Counted from the first letter of the stretch, positions 1 to 6,668 are shown. The stretch: 18,964 nucleotides of DNA from Methanobrevibacter sp. (GCA_016291275.1 JAEEWY010000008.1:1-18964); one strand, 5' to 3'. The notes: a model not told the origin generated them from the letters alone. Program-made: numbers and translations.

Positions 1-1
1 T

Positions 2-1624
2 AAGGATTTTTTCGAAAATTTTGAATTTAATGTACCAAAGGACTTTAACTTTGGTTTTGATGTAGTGGACGAATATGCAAGAATAGACCCAGAAAAACTT
101 GCATTGATCTGGTGTGACGATAACGAGAAAAAGGTATTTACCTTTTTGGATATGAAAAAATTATCCAATAAGGCTGCAAATCTCTTTAAATCCCAAGGAA
201 TCAATAAGGGAGATGCAGTATTGCTTACCTTAAAAAACAGGTATGAATTCTGGATCTGCATGACTGCACTTCATAAAATCGGTGCAATAGCTATTCCAAC
301 CACTCACATGGTAAAGCTTCATGATATTATATATAGAGTGGAAAATGCAAGCATTAAGATGGTTGTCTCTGTAGAAGAGGACCAATTGATTCCAGATTAC
401 GAAGCTTGTGAACAAGAGTTAGGCATTGAGCTTAAGAAAGCTCTTGTAGGAAATATCAATAAGGAAGGTTGGTTAAACTTTGATGAGGAACTTGCTAAGA
501 TGAGTGATGAGTTCGAAAGGCCAACTGGAGAAGACGCTACTCATGAGGATGAGACTTTCCTCATTTACTTCTCAAGCGGTACCACTGGAAACCCTAAAAT
601 GGTTGCACATGCTCACACTTATGCAATTGGACACTTAATCACTGCAAAATACTGGCACAATGTTGTAGAAGACGGAGTTCACCACACTTCTGCTGATACC
701 GGATGGGGTAAAGCAGTATGGGGTAACTACTATGGTCAATGGATTTCTGGTTCTGCAGTATTCGTTTACGATTATGTAAGATTCAATGGTTTGGATTTAA
801 TGGAAAAGATCATTGAAAACAAGGTAAACACTTTCTGTGCACCTCCAACAATCTACAGATTCTTGATTAAGGAAGACTTATCCCAATTTGACTTTTCAAA
901 TGTTCAATATGCAACTACTGCTGGAGAGCCATTGCCTCCTGAAGTATTTAAAAGATTCAAGGAATTCACTGGATTGGAGATTAAGGAAGGATTCGGTCAA
1001 ACTGAAACCACTCTTTCATTGGCTACATTCATTTGGATGGAATCAAAAACAGGTTCTGTAGGAAAACCATCCCCTGCATTTAAAGTAACCCTTTTAGACC
1101 CTGACCACAATACTGTAGATATTGGTTCTGAAGGAGAAATCTGTTTTGATATAACTGGAGAAAGGTCTGTAGGTTTATTTAAGGAATATTACAGAAACCA
1201 AGAGAAAACTGATGAAGTATGCCATGATGGTTATTACCACTGTGGAGACACTGCATATATAGATGAAGACGGTTATTACACATTTGTTGGAAGAAATGAT
1301 GATATAATCAAGTCTTCCGGTTACCGTATTGGACCGTACGAAGTGGAAAACGCAGTAATTTCTCACCCTTCAGTATTGGAATGTGCAATTACCGGTGTTC
1401 CTGATGAATTGAGAGGCCAAATCGTTAAGGCAACAATCGTTCTTGCAAAAGGATTCGAGCCAAGTGAAGAGCTTAAAAAGGACATTCAAAATCATGTAAA
1501 GCATGAAACCGCTCCTTATAAATATCCAAGAATGATTGAATTTGTTGAAGAATTGCCTAAAACAATCAGTGGTAAGATTCAAAGAAAGATAATCAGAACT
1601 GAAGATGAGAATAAACTTAAATAA
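2..1624 (+). CDS. AMP-forming acyl-CoA synthetase, medium/branched short-chain type (5' partial)
   Basis: Adenylate-forming enzyme that activates a carboxylic acid with ATP and joins it to CoA. The P-loop motif SSGTTGNPK is encoded near 572-598, followed by a GWGKAVWG segment, a YHCGD segment and the C-terminal PKTISGKIQRK signature, whose Lys (codon 1574) is the usual adenylation lysine. The frame is open to the left edge, and the residues before the GTG at 65 (such as NVPKDFNFGFDVVDEYA) are a typical N-terminus of the family, so GTG 65 is an internal Val codon and the true start lies outside the window. The overall pattern is of the medium-chain/branched acyl-CoA synthetase group. A Methanosarcina acetivorans relative is known to favour 2-methylbutyrate. 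Placement 146 bp before vorCBA suggests that its acyl-CoA product feeds Vor; that is inference. An acetate-specific role is less likely but not excluded. Confidence 0.88.
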   Translation, partial: KDFFENFEFNVPKDFNFGFDVVDEYARIDPEKLALIWCDDNEKKVFTFLDMKKLSNKAANLFKSQGINKGDAVLLTLKNRYEFWICMTALHKIGAIAIPTTHMVKLHDIIYRVENASIKMVVSVEEDQLIPDYEACEQELGIELKKALVGNINKEGWLNFDEELAKMSDEFERPTGEDATHEDETFLIYFSSGTTGNPKMVAHAHTYAIGHLITAKYWHNVVEDGVHHTSADTGWGKAVWGNYYGQWISGSAVFVYDYVRFNGLDLMEKIIENKVNTFCAPPTIYRFLIKEDLSQFDFSNVQYATTAGEPLPPEVFKRFKEFTGLEIKEGFGQTETTLSLATFIWMESKTGSVGKPSPAFKVTLLDPDHNTVDIGSEGEICFDITGERSVGLFKEYYRNQEKTDEVCHDGYYHCGDTAYIDEDGYYTFVGRNDDIIKSSGYRIGPYEVENAVISHPSVLECAITGVPDELRGQIVKATIVLAKGFEPSEELKKDIQNHVKHETAPYKYPRMIEFVEELPKTISGKIQRKIIRTEDENKLK

Positions 1625-1770
1625 TTATTTTTCTCTTCTTATTATTTTTTTTAAACTTTTCAATTAATAATCAGATTAAGTTTAAAAATCAATAATCAAT
1701 CTTATTAAATTATACAATTTCAAAAAATTAAAAAATTAAAAAATTAAATTTATTGTAGGATAGTGAATAA
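1625..1770 (+). other. AT-rich spacer between the acyl-CoA synthetase gene and vorC
   Basis: Just after the synthetase stop there are oligo-T tracts (about 1626-1653) that could terminate transcription in an archaeon. Further on, the 8-mer AAAAATTA is repeated three times in tandem (1723-1746), and the vorC start at 1771 follows a weak ribosome-binding region (TAGGATAGTGA). A TATA-like TTAAATTATA lies around 1704-1713. Whether vorC has its own promoter or is read through from upstream cannot be decided from sequence. Confidence 0.4.
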
Positions 1771-2025
1771 ATGAATGTAAATCAAATTAAACCATATCCT
1801 GTCATTAGCAAAAACAATTGTAAGGCATGTTTAAGATGTATAAGCGCTTGCAAAGAGGGATGCCTTACATTAAGTGAAGAGATTAATGATAGTGGATATC
1901 AATATGCAGAATATACTGGAGAAGGCTGTATTGGTTGTGGAGATTGTTATTACACTTGTCCTGAACCATTAGCTATTGAAGTTCATATTCCTAGAAGGAC
2001 TAGAAAACCTAAAGGAGATGCTTAA
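1771..2025 (+). CDS. vorC: 2-oxoisovalerate:ferredoxin oxidoreductase, ferredoxin-like subunit VorC
   Basis: An 84-residue protein with two 4Fe-4S cluster motifs of the bacterial ferredoxin type: Cys17/20/23 with Cys27, and Cys53/56/59 with Cys63 followed by Pro64. It would pass electrons between the thiamine-diphosphate site of VorA and external ferredoxin. The size matches the small delta-type subunit of 2-oxoacid:ferredoxin oxidoreductases. Its stop codon is immediately followed by the vorB ATG, and the vorB ribosome-binding site (AAAGGAG, 2011-2017) lies inside the vorC coding sequence, so translation of the two is probably coupled. The Vor assignment rests on the neighbouring subunits; the protein alone could serve a Kor or Por enzyme. 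Confidence 0.9.
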   Translation: MNVNQIKPYPVISKNNCKACLRCISACKEGCLTLSEEINDSGYQYAEYTGEGCIGCGDCYYTCPEPLAIEVHIPRRTRKPKGDA

Positions 2026-3192
2026 ATGAGTAACCAAATTGTAAAAGGAAATACCGCTGTAATCATTGGAGCATTATATGCGGGCTGTGATTGTTTCTTT
2101 GGTTATCCAATCACCCCTGCAAGTGAGATTCTCCATGAAGCATCCAAATATTTCCCAATGGTAGGAAGAAAATTTGTACAGGCTGAAAGTGAAGAGGCTT
2201 CTGTAAACATGATCTATGGTGGAGCTTCAACCGGTCACAGAGTTATGAGTGCATCATCTGGACCTGGAATCAGCTTAATGCAAGAAGGATTCACCTTTTT
2301 AGCTGGTGCAGAATTGCCTGCAGTTATTGTAGATGTAATGAGAGCAGGTCCTGGTTTAGGTAATATAGGTCCTGAACAAGGAGATTACAATCAAATTGTA
2401 AAAGGTGGAGGTCATGGAAACTATAGGAATATAGTATTGGCACCTAACAGCGTTCAGGAAATGTGTGACTTCACCATGAAGGCATTTGAGCTTTCAAACA
2501 AATACAGAAACCCTGTAGTTGTCCTTGCTGATGCAGTATTAGGTCAAATGGCTGAACCTTTAAGATTCCCTAAAGAAGCAATTGAACCTAAGATTGATGA
2601 ATCATGGGCTGTAAGAGGCAATAAGGAAACCATGAACAATTTAGTGACTTCAATTTTCCTTGACTTCAATCAATTGGAAGATTTCAACTTCCAAATTCAG
2701 GAAAAGTATGAAACCATCAGGCAAAATGAAGTTGTCTATGAAGAGTATATGGTTGAAGATGCTGAAATTGTAATTGTAGCTTACGGAACAAGCAGCAGAT
2801 TATCCAGAACTGCTGTTGATGTTGCAAGAGAAAAAGGCATTAAATTAGGTCTCTTAAGACCAATCACCTTATTCCCATTCCCAGAGAAAAGAATTAAGGA
2901 ATTGGCAGATAAAGGCGTTCAATTTGTTTCTGTTGAAATGAGTAACGGTCAATTAAGAGAAGACGTTAAGGCAGCAGCTAATTACGATGATGTCCATTTG
3001 GTAAACAGAATGGGTGGAAATGTAATTGAGCTTAAGGATATTCTAAATGAAATCTATAAGATGGTAGGAAGCGATGAACGTCACAAGGTTCACAGTGACG
3101 AAAAGGATTATGATGCAAGCTACCTAAATGATAAGGAATATCAGGAAGAATTAGACAATGATAACTATTATAATCATAGGGTTGTAGATTAG
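2026..3192 (+). CDS. vorB: 2-oxoisovalerate:ferredoxin oxidoreductase, alpha subunit VorB
   Basis: A 388-residue alpha-type subunit (pyrimidine-binding and transketolase C-terminal-like domains) of a 2-oxoacid:ferredoxin oxidoreductase. The N-terminus has the GNTAVIIGALYAGCDCFFGYPITPASEI pattern in pieces, including the conserved GYPITPASE stretch. The RAGPGLGNIGPEQGDYNQ segment is, to my knowledge, characteristic of VorB rather than of KorA, which has a GPSTG-type sequence there. The complex decarboxylates branched-chain 2-oxoacids to acyl-CoA with reduction of ferredoxin, and in methanogens can run in the synthetic direction. The acidic C-terminal tail (about residues 350-388) is longer than I would expect. 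The gene abuts vorC with no gap and is 12 bp from vorA, which has a strong GGAGGTGA site at 3193-3200. Confidence 0.9.
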   Translation: MSNQIVKGNTAVIIGALYAGCDCFFGYPITPASEILHEASKYFPMVGRKFVQAESEEASVNMIYGGASTGHRVMSASSGPGISLMQEGFTFLAGAELPAVIVDVMRAGPGLGNIGPEQGDYNQIVKGGGHGNYRNIVLAPNSVQEMCDFTMKAFELSNKYRNPVVVLADAVLGQMAEPLRFPKEAIEPKIDESWAVRGNKETMNNLVTSIFLDFNQLEDFNFQIQEKYETIRQNEVVYEEYMVEDAEIVIVAYGTSSRLSRTAVDVAREKGIKLGLLRPITLFPFPEKRIKELADKGVQFVSVEMSNGQLREDVKAAANYDDVHLVNRMGGNVIELKDILNEIYKMVGSDERHKVHSDEKDYDASYLNDKEYQEELDNDNYYNHRVVD

Positions 3193-3204
3193 GGAGGTGA
3201 AAGA

Positions 3205-4698
3205 ATGGATAATATTAAAGTAACTGATGAAAACACTGAAAAAGTTCAAATGAGCGAAATCGAAGAAAAAGTTATTAAAAAACCAGAATCCTTATATGAC
3301 AGCTTCCCTAGAAAAGGAAATGACATTTACAATACTCATTACTGCGCTGGTTGCGGTCATGGTATTTTACATAAATTGATTGCAGAAGTGATGGATGAAT
3401 TGGATATTCAAGAAAGATCCGTAATGATTTCTCCTGTAGGATGTGCTGTATTCGGTTATTACTACTTCAATTGTGGAAATGTGCAGACTGCACACGGAAG
3501 GGCTCCTGCAGTTGCTACTGGTATTTCAAGAGCTGAAGACAATGCTATTGTAATGAGCTATCAAGGAGATGGGGATTTAGCTTCCATTGGATTGAATGAA
3601 ACATTGCAAGCTGCTAACCGTGGAGAAAAATTAGCGGTTTTCTTTGTAAACAACACTGTTTACGGAATGACTGGTGGTCAAATGGCACCAACAACCTTGA
3701 TTGGTGAAAAGACTGTAACCTGTCAAAATGGAAGAGACGCTAACTTTGCAGGATATCCATTGCACTTATGTGAATTATTGGATAACTTAAAGGCACCTGT
3801 ATTCATTGAAAGAGTGTCCTTAGCAAATCCAAAGCTTATTAGAAAAGCTAAAATAGCTATTAAAAAAGCTTTAATGATTCAAAAGGAAGGTAAAGGTTAT
3901 GCTTTCGTTGAAGTTTTATCACCTTGTCCAACCAATATTAGAAGAGATGTGAAAGGTGTTGAAGACTTCTTGATTAATGAAATGGGTAAGGAATTTCCTG
4001 TAAAAAGATTTAGGGATTTATCCAAAGAAAGAGAACCTAAAGAAAGACCTGTAAGTGATTTCTCCATTGAAACTCTTGATAAAGTATTTGGAATCGACAG
4101 AAGCAAGGAAATCAAGGAAATCGAAGAGGACTTTGATGACATCAAGGTTAAAATAGTAGGTTTCGGTGGTCAAGGAGTATTAAGTACTGGTCTTACCCTT
4201 GCTCAAGCAGCATGTAGTGAAGGTAAGGAAGTGTCATGGTACCCAAGCTATGGGCCAGAACAAAGAGGTGGAACCTCCAACTGTTCTGTAACCATTTCAT
4301 CTAAAACCATCGGTTCTCCAGTTGTGGAAGAATGTGATATATTAATTGCAATGAACAAGCCTGCTTTAGAAAAATACTCAATAGACGTTAAGGAAAAAGG
4401 AATTATCCTATACGATTCCCGTGCAGGAGATTACAATAAGGATAATCTTCATGTAAAGGATGATGTTGAGATCATTGCTATTCCAGCAAGAGCTATTGCA
4501 ACTGAAGTAGGAAATGCAAAGGCTATGAACACTGCAATCTTAGGTGCTTTAATGGAATTAGGTGCAGATAGTCCTATCTTATCTAAAGAAGCATTTGAAA
4601 ACGGTATTAAGGATACCTTTGCAGCTAAACCAAAACTCATTGATGTAAACTTAAAGGTTTTGGAAGCTGGAGCAACTTGGTTAAGAGAAAACAGATAA
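3205..4698 (+). CDS. vorA: 2-oxoisovalerate:ferredoxin oxidoreductase, fused beta-gamma subunit VorA
   Basis: A 497-residue protein combining two subunits that are separate in many archaea. Residues about 30-270 are the thiamine-diphosphate-binding beta part: CAGCGHG (Cys47, Cys50), further Cys80 and Cys90, and the TPP motif GDGD at 121-124 ending in NN at 149-150, then TVYGMTGGQ. Residues about 313-490 are the gamma part, starting with GFGGQG (319-324) and carrying the PSYGPEQRGGTS segment. The beta-gamma fusion is the arrangement known for VorA in Methanothermobacter. About 30 hydrophilic residues precede the catalytic part, and a charged linker (about 270-312) joins the two domains. The start is supported by the strong ribosome-binding site 4 nt upstream. 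It is the last gene of the cluster; a long T-rich stretch follows. Confidence 0.92.
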   Translation: MDNIKVTDENTEKVQMSEIEEKVIKKPESLYDSFPRKGNDIYNTHYCAGCGHGILHKLIAEVMDELDIQERSVMISPVGCAVFGYYYFNCGNVQTAHGRAPAVATGISRAEDNAIVMSYQGDGDLASIGLNETLQAANRGEKLAVFFVNNTVYGMTGGQMAPTTLIGEKTVTCQNGRDANFAGYPLHLCELLDNLKAPVFIERVSLANPKLIRKAKIAIKKALMIQKEGKGYAFVEVLSPCPTNIRRDVKGVEDFLINEMGKEFPVKRFRDLSKEREPKERPVSDFSIETLDKVFGIDRSKEIKEIEEDFDDIKVKIVGFGGQGVLSTGLTLAQAACSEGKEVSWYPSYGPEQRGGTSNCSVTISSKTIGSPVVEECDILIAMNKPALEKYSIDVKEKGIILYDSRAGDYNKDNLHVKDDVEIIAIPARAIATEVGNAKAMNTAILGALMELGADSPILSKEAFENGIKDTFAAKPKLIDVNLKVLEAGATWLRENR

Positions 4699-4790
4699 TC
4701 TCTTAACTTTTTTTCTTTTTATTTTTTATTTGAATTTATTTTTTTTAATTTATTTTTTTTAATTTCTTATTTTCATTTCTTTTTGAAAAT
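4699..4790 (+). terminator. Oligo-T termination region after vorA
   Basis: The bases after the vorA stop are a succession of T tracts (for example 4708-4714 and several 6-8 nt T runs between 4718 and 4760), including two near-identical AATTTATTTTTTTT units. Oligo-T stretches on the coding strand are the usual archaeal termination signal. No strong hairpin was seen. Confidence 0.55.
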
Positions 4791-4862
4791 TAAACGATTT
4801 CATATTCATATTTCTTTCAATTTAACTTATTTTCATGATTTTAATTTTTTTAAAAAAGTTTA

Positions 4863-4924
4863 TTATATAAAAAATTGAAATTATTATTTGAAAAGAACCT
4901 ATTTTTAAAACTATATAGAGGAGA
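4863..4924 (+). promoter_or_regulatory. nadE promoter and Shine-Dalgarno site
   Basis: TTATATAA at 4863-4870 is a good archaeal TATA box. With the usual spacing of about 26 bases, transcription would begin near 4890. A strong Shine-Dalgarno sequence GAGGAGA lies at 4918-4924. The TTG at 4875 lies only a few bases after the TATA box, so it would probably be upstream of the transcript start. These elements argue that the real nadE start codon is near 4926-4929. Confidence 0.5.
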
Positions 4925-5675
4925 TATTATCACTAAAAATTACGAATTTGATGCATTGGACGCTAAAGATCAATGTGTTAAATGGATTCAGGAATTCTTT
5001 GAAGAAAACGGAAAAGGTTGCAATGCTGTTGTAGGCATCTCTGGAGGCAAGGATAGCGCTGTAGTTGCCGCATTATGTGCGGAAGCTTTAGGTAAAGACA
5101 GGGTTATTGGAGTCCTAATGCCTAATGATGTTCAATCAGACATTGATTTCGCTAAGCTTCTTGTAAATCATTTAGGAATAAAGCATTATATAATCAATGT
5201 CAAGGATGCTGTAAATGGAGTTTTAGATCAGTTATCATTATCTGGAATTGAAATCAGTGAGCAAACCAAGATAAATCTCCCACCTAGAATCAGAATGTCT
5301 GTTTTATATGCAGTTTCCCAATCCAATAATGGTAGGGTGGCAAACAATTGCAATTTATCTGAAGATTGGGTAGGATATTCCACCAGATATGGTGATGGAG
5401 CCGGAGACTTTTCACCACTCTCAAACCTAACTGTGACTGAAGTTAAGGAAATAGGAAGAAGCCTTAATTTACCGGGGGAGTTAGTGGATAAAGTACCAAC
5501 TGATGGACTCTCCAATCAATCTGATGAAGAGAAGCTTGGATTTACTTATGATGTATTGGATAAGTATATACGAACTGGTGAAATTAGTGATAAAAAGACA
5601 AAAGATAGAATTGATTACCTCCATGAATTGAATAAATTCAAGTTGGAATTGATGCCAAGTTTCAAATATAAATAA
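4875..5675 (+). CDS. nadE: NH3-dependent NAD+ synthetase
   Basis: Final step of NAD synthesis: amidation of deamido-NAD+ using ATP and ammonia. The ATP-pyrophosphatase loop GISGGKDS is at residues 54-61 (counted from TTG 4875). The later segments STRYGDGAGDFSPLSNLTVTEV and KVPTDGLSNQSDEEKLGFTY match NAD synthetase signatures. No glutaminase (nitrilase) domain is present, so ammonia is the likely amide donor. The boundary given is the longest frame with a canonical start, but it is doubtful: the TTG lies beside the TATA box, has no ribosome-binding site and adds a non-family N-terminus. The Shine-Dalgarno at 4918-4924 points to ATT 4926 or ATC 4929, which would give about 248-249 residues. The next in-frame canonical codon is TTG 4956, too far from that site. 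Confidence 0.88.
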   Translation: MKLLFEKNLFLKLYRGDIITKNYEFDALDAKDQCVKWIQEFFEENGKGCNAVVGISGGKDSAVVAALCAEALGKDRVIGVLMPNDVQSDIDFAKLLVNHLGIKHYIINVKDAVNGVLDQLSLSGIEISEQTKINLPPRIRMSVLYAVSQSNNGRVANNCNLSEDWVGYSTRYGDGAGDFSPLSNLTVTEVKEIGRSLNLPGELVDKVPTDGLSNQSDEEKLGFTYDVLDKYIRTGEISDKKTKDRIDYLHELNKFKLELMPSFKYK

Positions 5676-5746
5676 TTTTATTTTTTTTAAAGTGAATATT
5701 TGATATTTTGAATATTTGTCCATTGTGATTTTATAGAGATGATTTC

Positions 5747-6178
5747 ATGGCTGATAAATTTAGCAAGGAGACCCGCAGTTACATCATGTCAAGGATCAGG
5801 GGAAAGGACACAAGGCCTGAAATTCTTGTTCGAAAATACCTCTTCGCTAGAGGGCTTAGATTCCGAAAGAATGATAAAAGGTATCCTGGACGTCCTGATG
5901 TTGTGCTTCCAAAATACAAGACTGCTGTCTTTGTTCATGGTTGTTTCTGGCATCTTCATGAAGGATGCAAGTATGCTAAAATGCCAAAATCCAATGTTGA
6001 ATATTGGGAAGAGAAACTCTATAGAAACAGGGAACGTGATGCACGCAATCAGGCAGAGCTTAAAGCGATGGGATGGACTGTCCTTACTGTGTGGGAGTGC
6101 GAATTGAAAAAGGACAAGCGTGAAGAGACACTTGAGATCTTATACGATAGAATAATCTCCCAAGATAGTGATGAATAG
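5747..6178 (+). CDS. vsr: Very short patch repair (T:G mismatch) endonuclease Vsr
   Basis: A 143-residue Vsr-family endonuclease, which nicks DNA 5' of a T in T:G mismatches formed by deamination of 5-methylcytosine. The active-site residues line up with E. coli Vsr at the same numbers: Asp51 in the GRPDVV stretch, and His64, Cys66, Phe67, Trp68, His69 and His71 in VHGCFWHLH. The N-terminal MSRIRGKDTRPE stretch is also typical. The start ATG is preceded by AGAGATGAT. No cytosine-5 methyltransferase gene, the usual partner, is in the window. Seven of its 16 arginines use CGN codons and five use AGG, whereas neighbouring genes use mostly AGA, which suggests horizontal acquisition. It lies 71 bp after nadE and before the unusual 6281-6668 region. 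Confidence 0.93.
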   Translation: MADKFSKETRSYIMSRIRGKDTRPEILVRKYLFARGLRFRKNDKRYPGRPDVVLPKYKTAVFVHGCFWHLHEGCKYAKMPKSNVEYWEEKLYRNRERDARNQAELKAMGWTVLTVWECELKKDKREETLEILYDRIISQDSDE

Positions 6179-6280
6179 AAGAATTATTACAATTTCATCT
6201 AATTTTTTATCTTTTGTAATAATTTATAACGATTTATAATTATTTATAATGATTTAACACGATTTTTTTCTAAAATAAAA

Positions 6281-6317
6281 GATTGTTCGTAGTTTATATT
6301 GCAAAATACGAACAATC
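6281..6317. repeat. Perfect 11-bp inverted repeat
   Basis: GATTGTTCGTA (6281-6291) and TACGAACAATC (6307-6317) are exact reverse complements separated by 15 bases. The repeat ends about 20 bases before a consensus TATA box at 6338-6345. Its position suits an operator or activator site for the transcript starting there, although it could also be the terminator-like end of a vsr transcript (no long T run follows directly). Which of these it is cannot be settled from sequence. Confidence 0.65.
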
Positions 6318-6337
6318 AGAGGATTAAATAGTATGTA

Positions 6338-6345
6338 TTTATATA
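6338..6345 (+). promoter_or_regulatory. Consensus box A (TATA) promoter of an unannotated transcript
   Basis: TTTATATA at 6338-6345 is the exact methanogen box A consensus. The expected transcription start, about 26 bases downstream of its centre, is near 6368. No known gene starts nearby: tRNA-Ala is 360 bases further on. It therefore appears to serve the hairpin-rich unit that follows, ending at the hairpin plus T tract at 6628-6668. Confidence 0.5.
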
Positions 6346-6373
6346 CCAGTTTTTTTATAATAGTAAATAATAT

Positions 6374-6433
6374 ATGATTTTTTCATTTTTAAAAAATCAT
6401 GTAGAATCATTATGTTCTATATCGCTATAGAAC
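6374..6433 (+). other. Two adjacent perfect hairpins at the predicted 5' end of a transcript
   Basis: The first stem pairs ATGATTTTTT (6374-6383) with AAAAAATCAT (6391-6400) around a 7-nt loop. The second pairs GTTCTATA (6414-6421) with TATAGAAC (6426-6433) around a TCGC tetraloop. Both stems are perfect. They lie just after the start predicted from the TATA box at 6338 and before the small reading frame at 6454, so they could be a structured leader or part of a non-coding RNA. No known RNA family was recognised. Confidence 0.45.
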
Positions 6434-6453
6434 TTTAAAAATGGAGTCGCTAA

Positions 6454-6543
6454 ATGTTTATGACTGTATTTTTTAGTTTCCTAGTATTTTTAGGAATGTT
6501 AATATTCCTAAACGAGGGAGATATTATCCTCGATTATATATGA
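6454..6543 (+). CDS. Possible 29-residue hydrophobic membrane peptide
   Basis: ATG at 6454 opens a frame of 29 codons ending in TGA at 6541-6543. A GGAG ribosome-binding site (6443-6446) stands 7 bases upstream, and a consensus TATA box lies at 6338-6345. Residues 5-19 (starting VFFSFLVFLG) are hydrophobic enough for a single membrane span. The tail is acidic (Glu21, Asp23, Asp27). The size and layout recall small membrane peptides, including type I toxin-like ones, but no family was recognised. The same bases also form inverted repeats (6480-6532), so the region may instead be a structured RNA with a chance reading frame. This is a candidate only. Confidence 0.33.
   Translation: MFMTVFFSFLVFLGMLIFLNEGDIILDYI
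6480..6532 (+). repeat. Overlapping inverted repeats within the 6374-6654 unit
   Basis: TAGGAAT (6491-6497) pairs with ATTCCTA (6504-6510). The same TAGG (6491-6494) can instead pair with the earlier CCTA (6480-6483), so the two hairpins exclude each other. A third stem follows, CGAGG (6513-6517) with CCTCG (6528-6532), extendable by one G-U pair. Mutually exclusive stems are what an RNA switch would have, but the arms are short. Confidence 0.4.
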
Positions 6544-6564
6544 GCACTATATAATAATACTTTC

Positions 6565-6579
6565 TTGCACAATGTGCAA
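6565..6579. repeat. 15-bp palindrome TTGCACA-A-TGTGCAA
   Basis: A 7-bp arm, one central base and the exact reverse-complement arm. The single-base centre fits a DNA site for a dimeric regulator better than an RNA hairpin. It lies 22 bases after the small reading frame and about 125 bases before tRNA-Ala. No known regulator site was recognised. Confidence 0.4.
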
Positions 6580-6627
6580 TGTATCAATAAAATAATAGAT
6601 GTAACTGTTATTTTTATTTTGTTTTTC

Positions 6628-6668
6628 AATTAAGTTTTTTAAAAAAACTTAATTCTTTAATTCTTTTT
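6628..6668 (+). terminator. Hairpin plus T-tract terminator
   Basis: AATTAAGTTTTTT (6628-6640) and AAAAAACTTAATT (6642-6654) form a perfect 13-bp inverted repeat around one central A. It is followed by T-rich sequence including a seven-T run (6664-6670). It lies upstream of tRNA-Ala and would terminate a transcript begun at the 6338 promoter, defining a unit of about 300 bases. Alternatively it may simply be AT-rich spacer. Confidence 0.5.

Noticed and set aside
65..67. GTG at 65 as start of the acyl-CoA synthetase
   Set aside because: The frame is open to the left edge and the 21 residues before the GTG look like the family N-terminus, so the gene is 5' truncated by the window and this GTG codes for an internal Val.
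1723..1746. Three tandem AAAAATTA units as a functional repeat
   Set aside because: The unit is short and simple, in an AT-rich spacer; chance slippage is the simplest explanation.
5739..6107. 122-residue open frame overlapping vsr in another frame
   Set aside because: It overlaps vsr almost entirely, has no recognisable family, and the vsr frame carries an intact active site.
6281..6317. LexA-like operator (GTTCG/CGAAC)
   Set aside because: The half sites are in the opposite orientation and spacing to the bacterial SOS box, and this archaeon is not expected to have LexA.
6493..6508. GGAA...TTCC resembling an NrpR nitrogen-regulation operator
   Set aside because: The known methanogen operator has six bases between the halves; here there are eight, and it lies well downstream of the predicted start rather than at a promoter.
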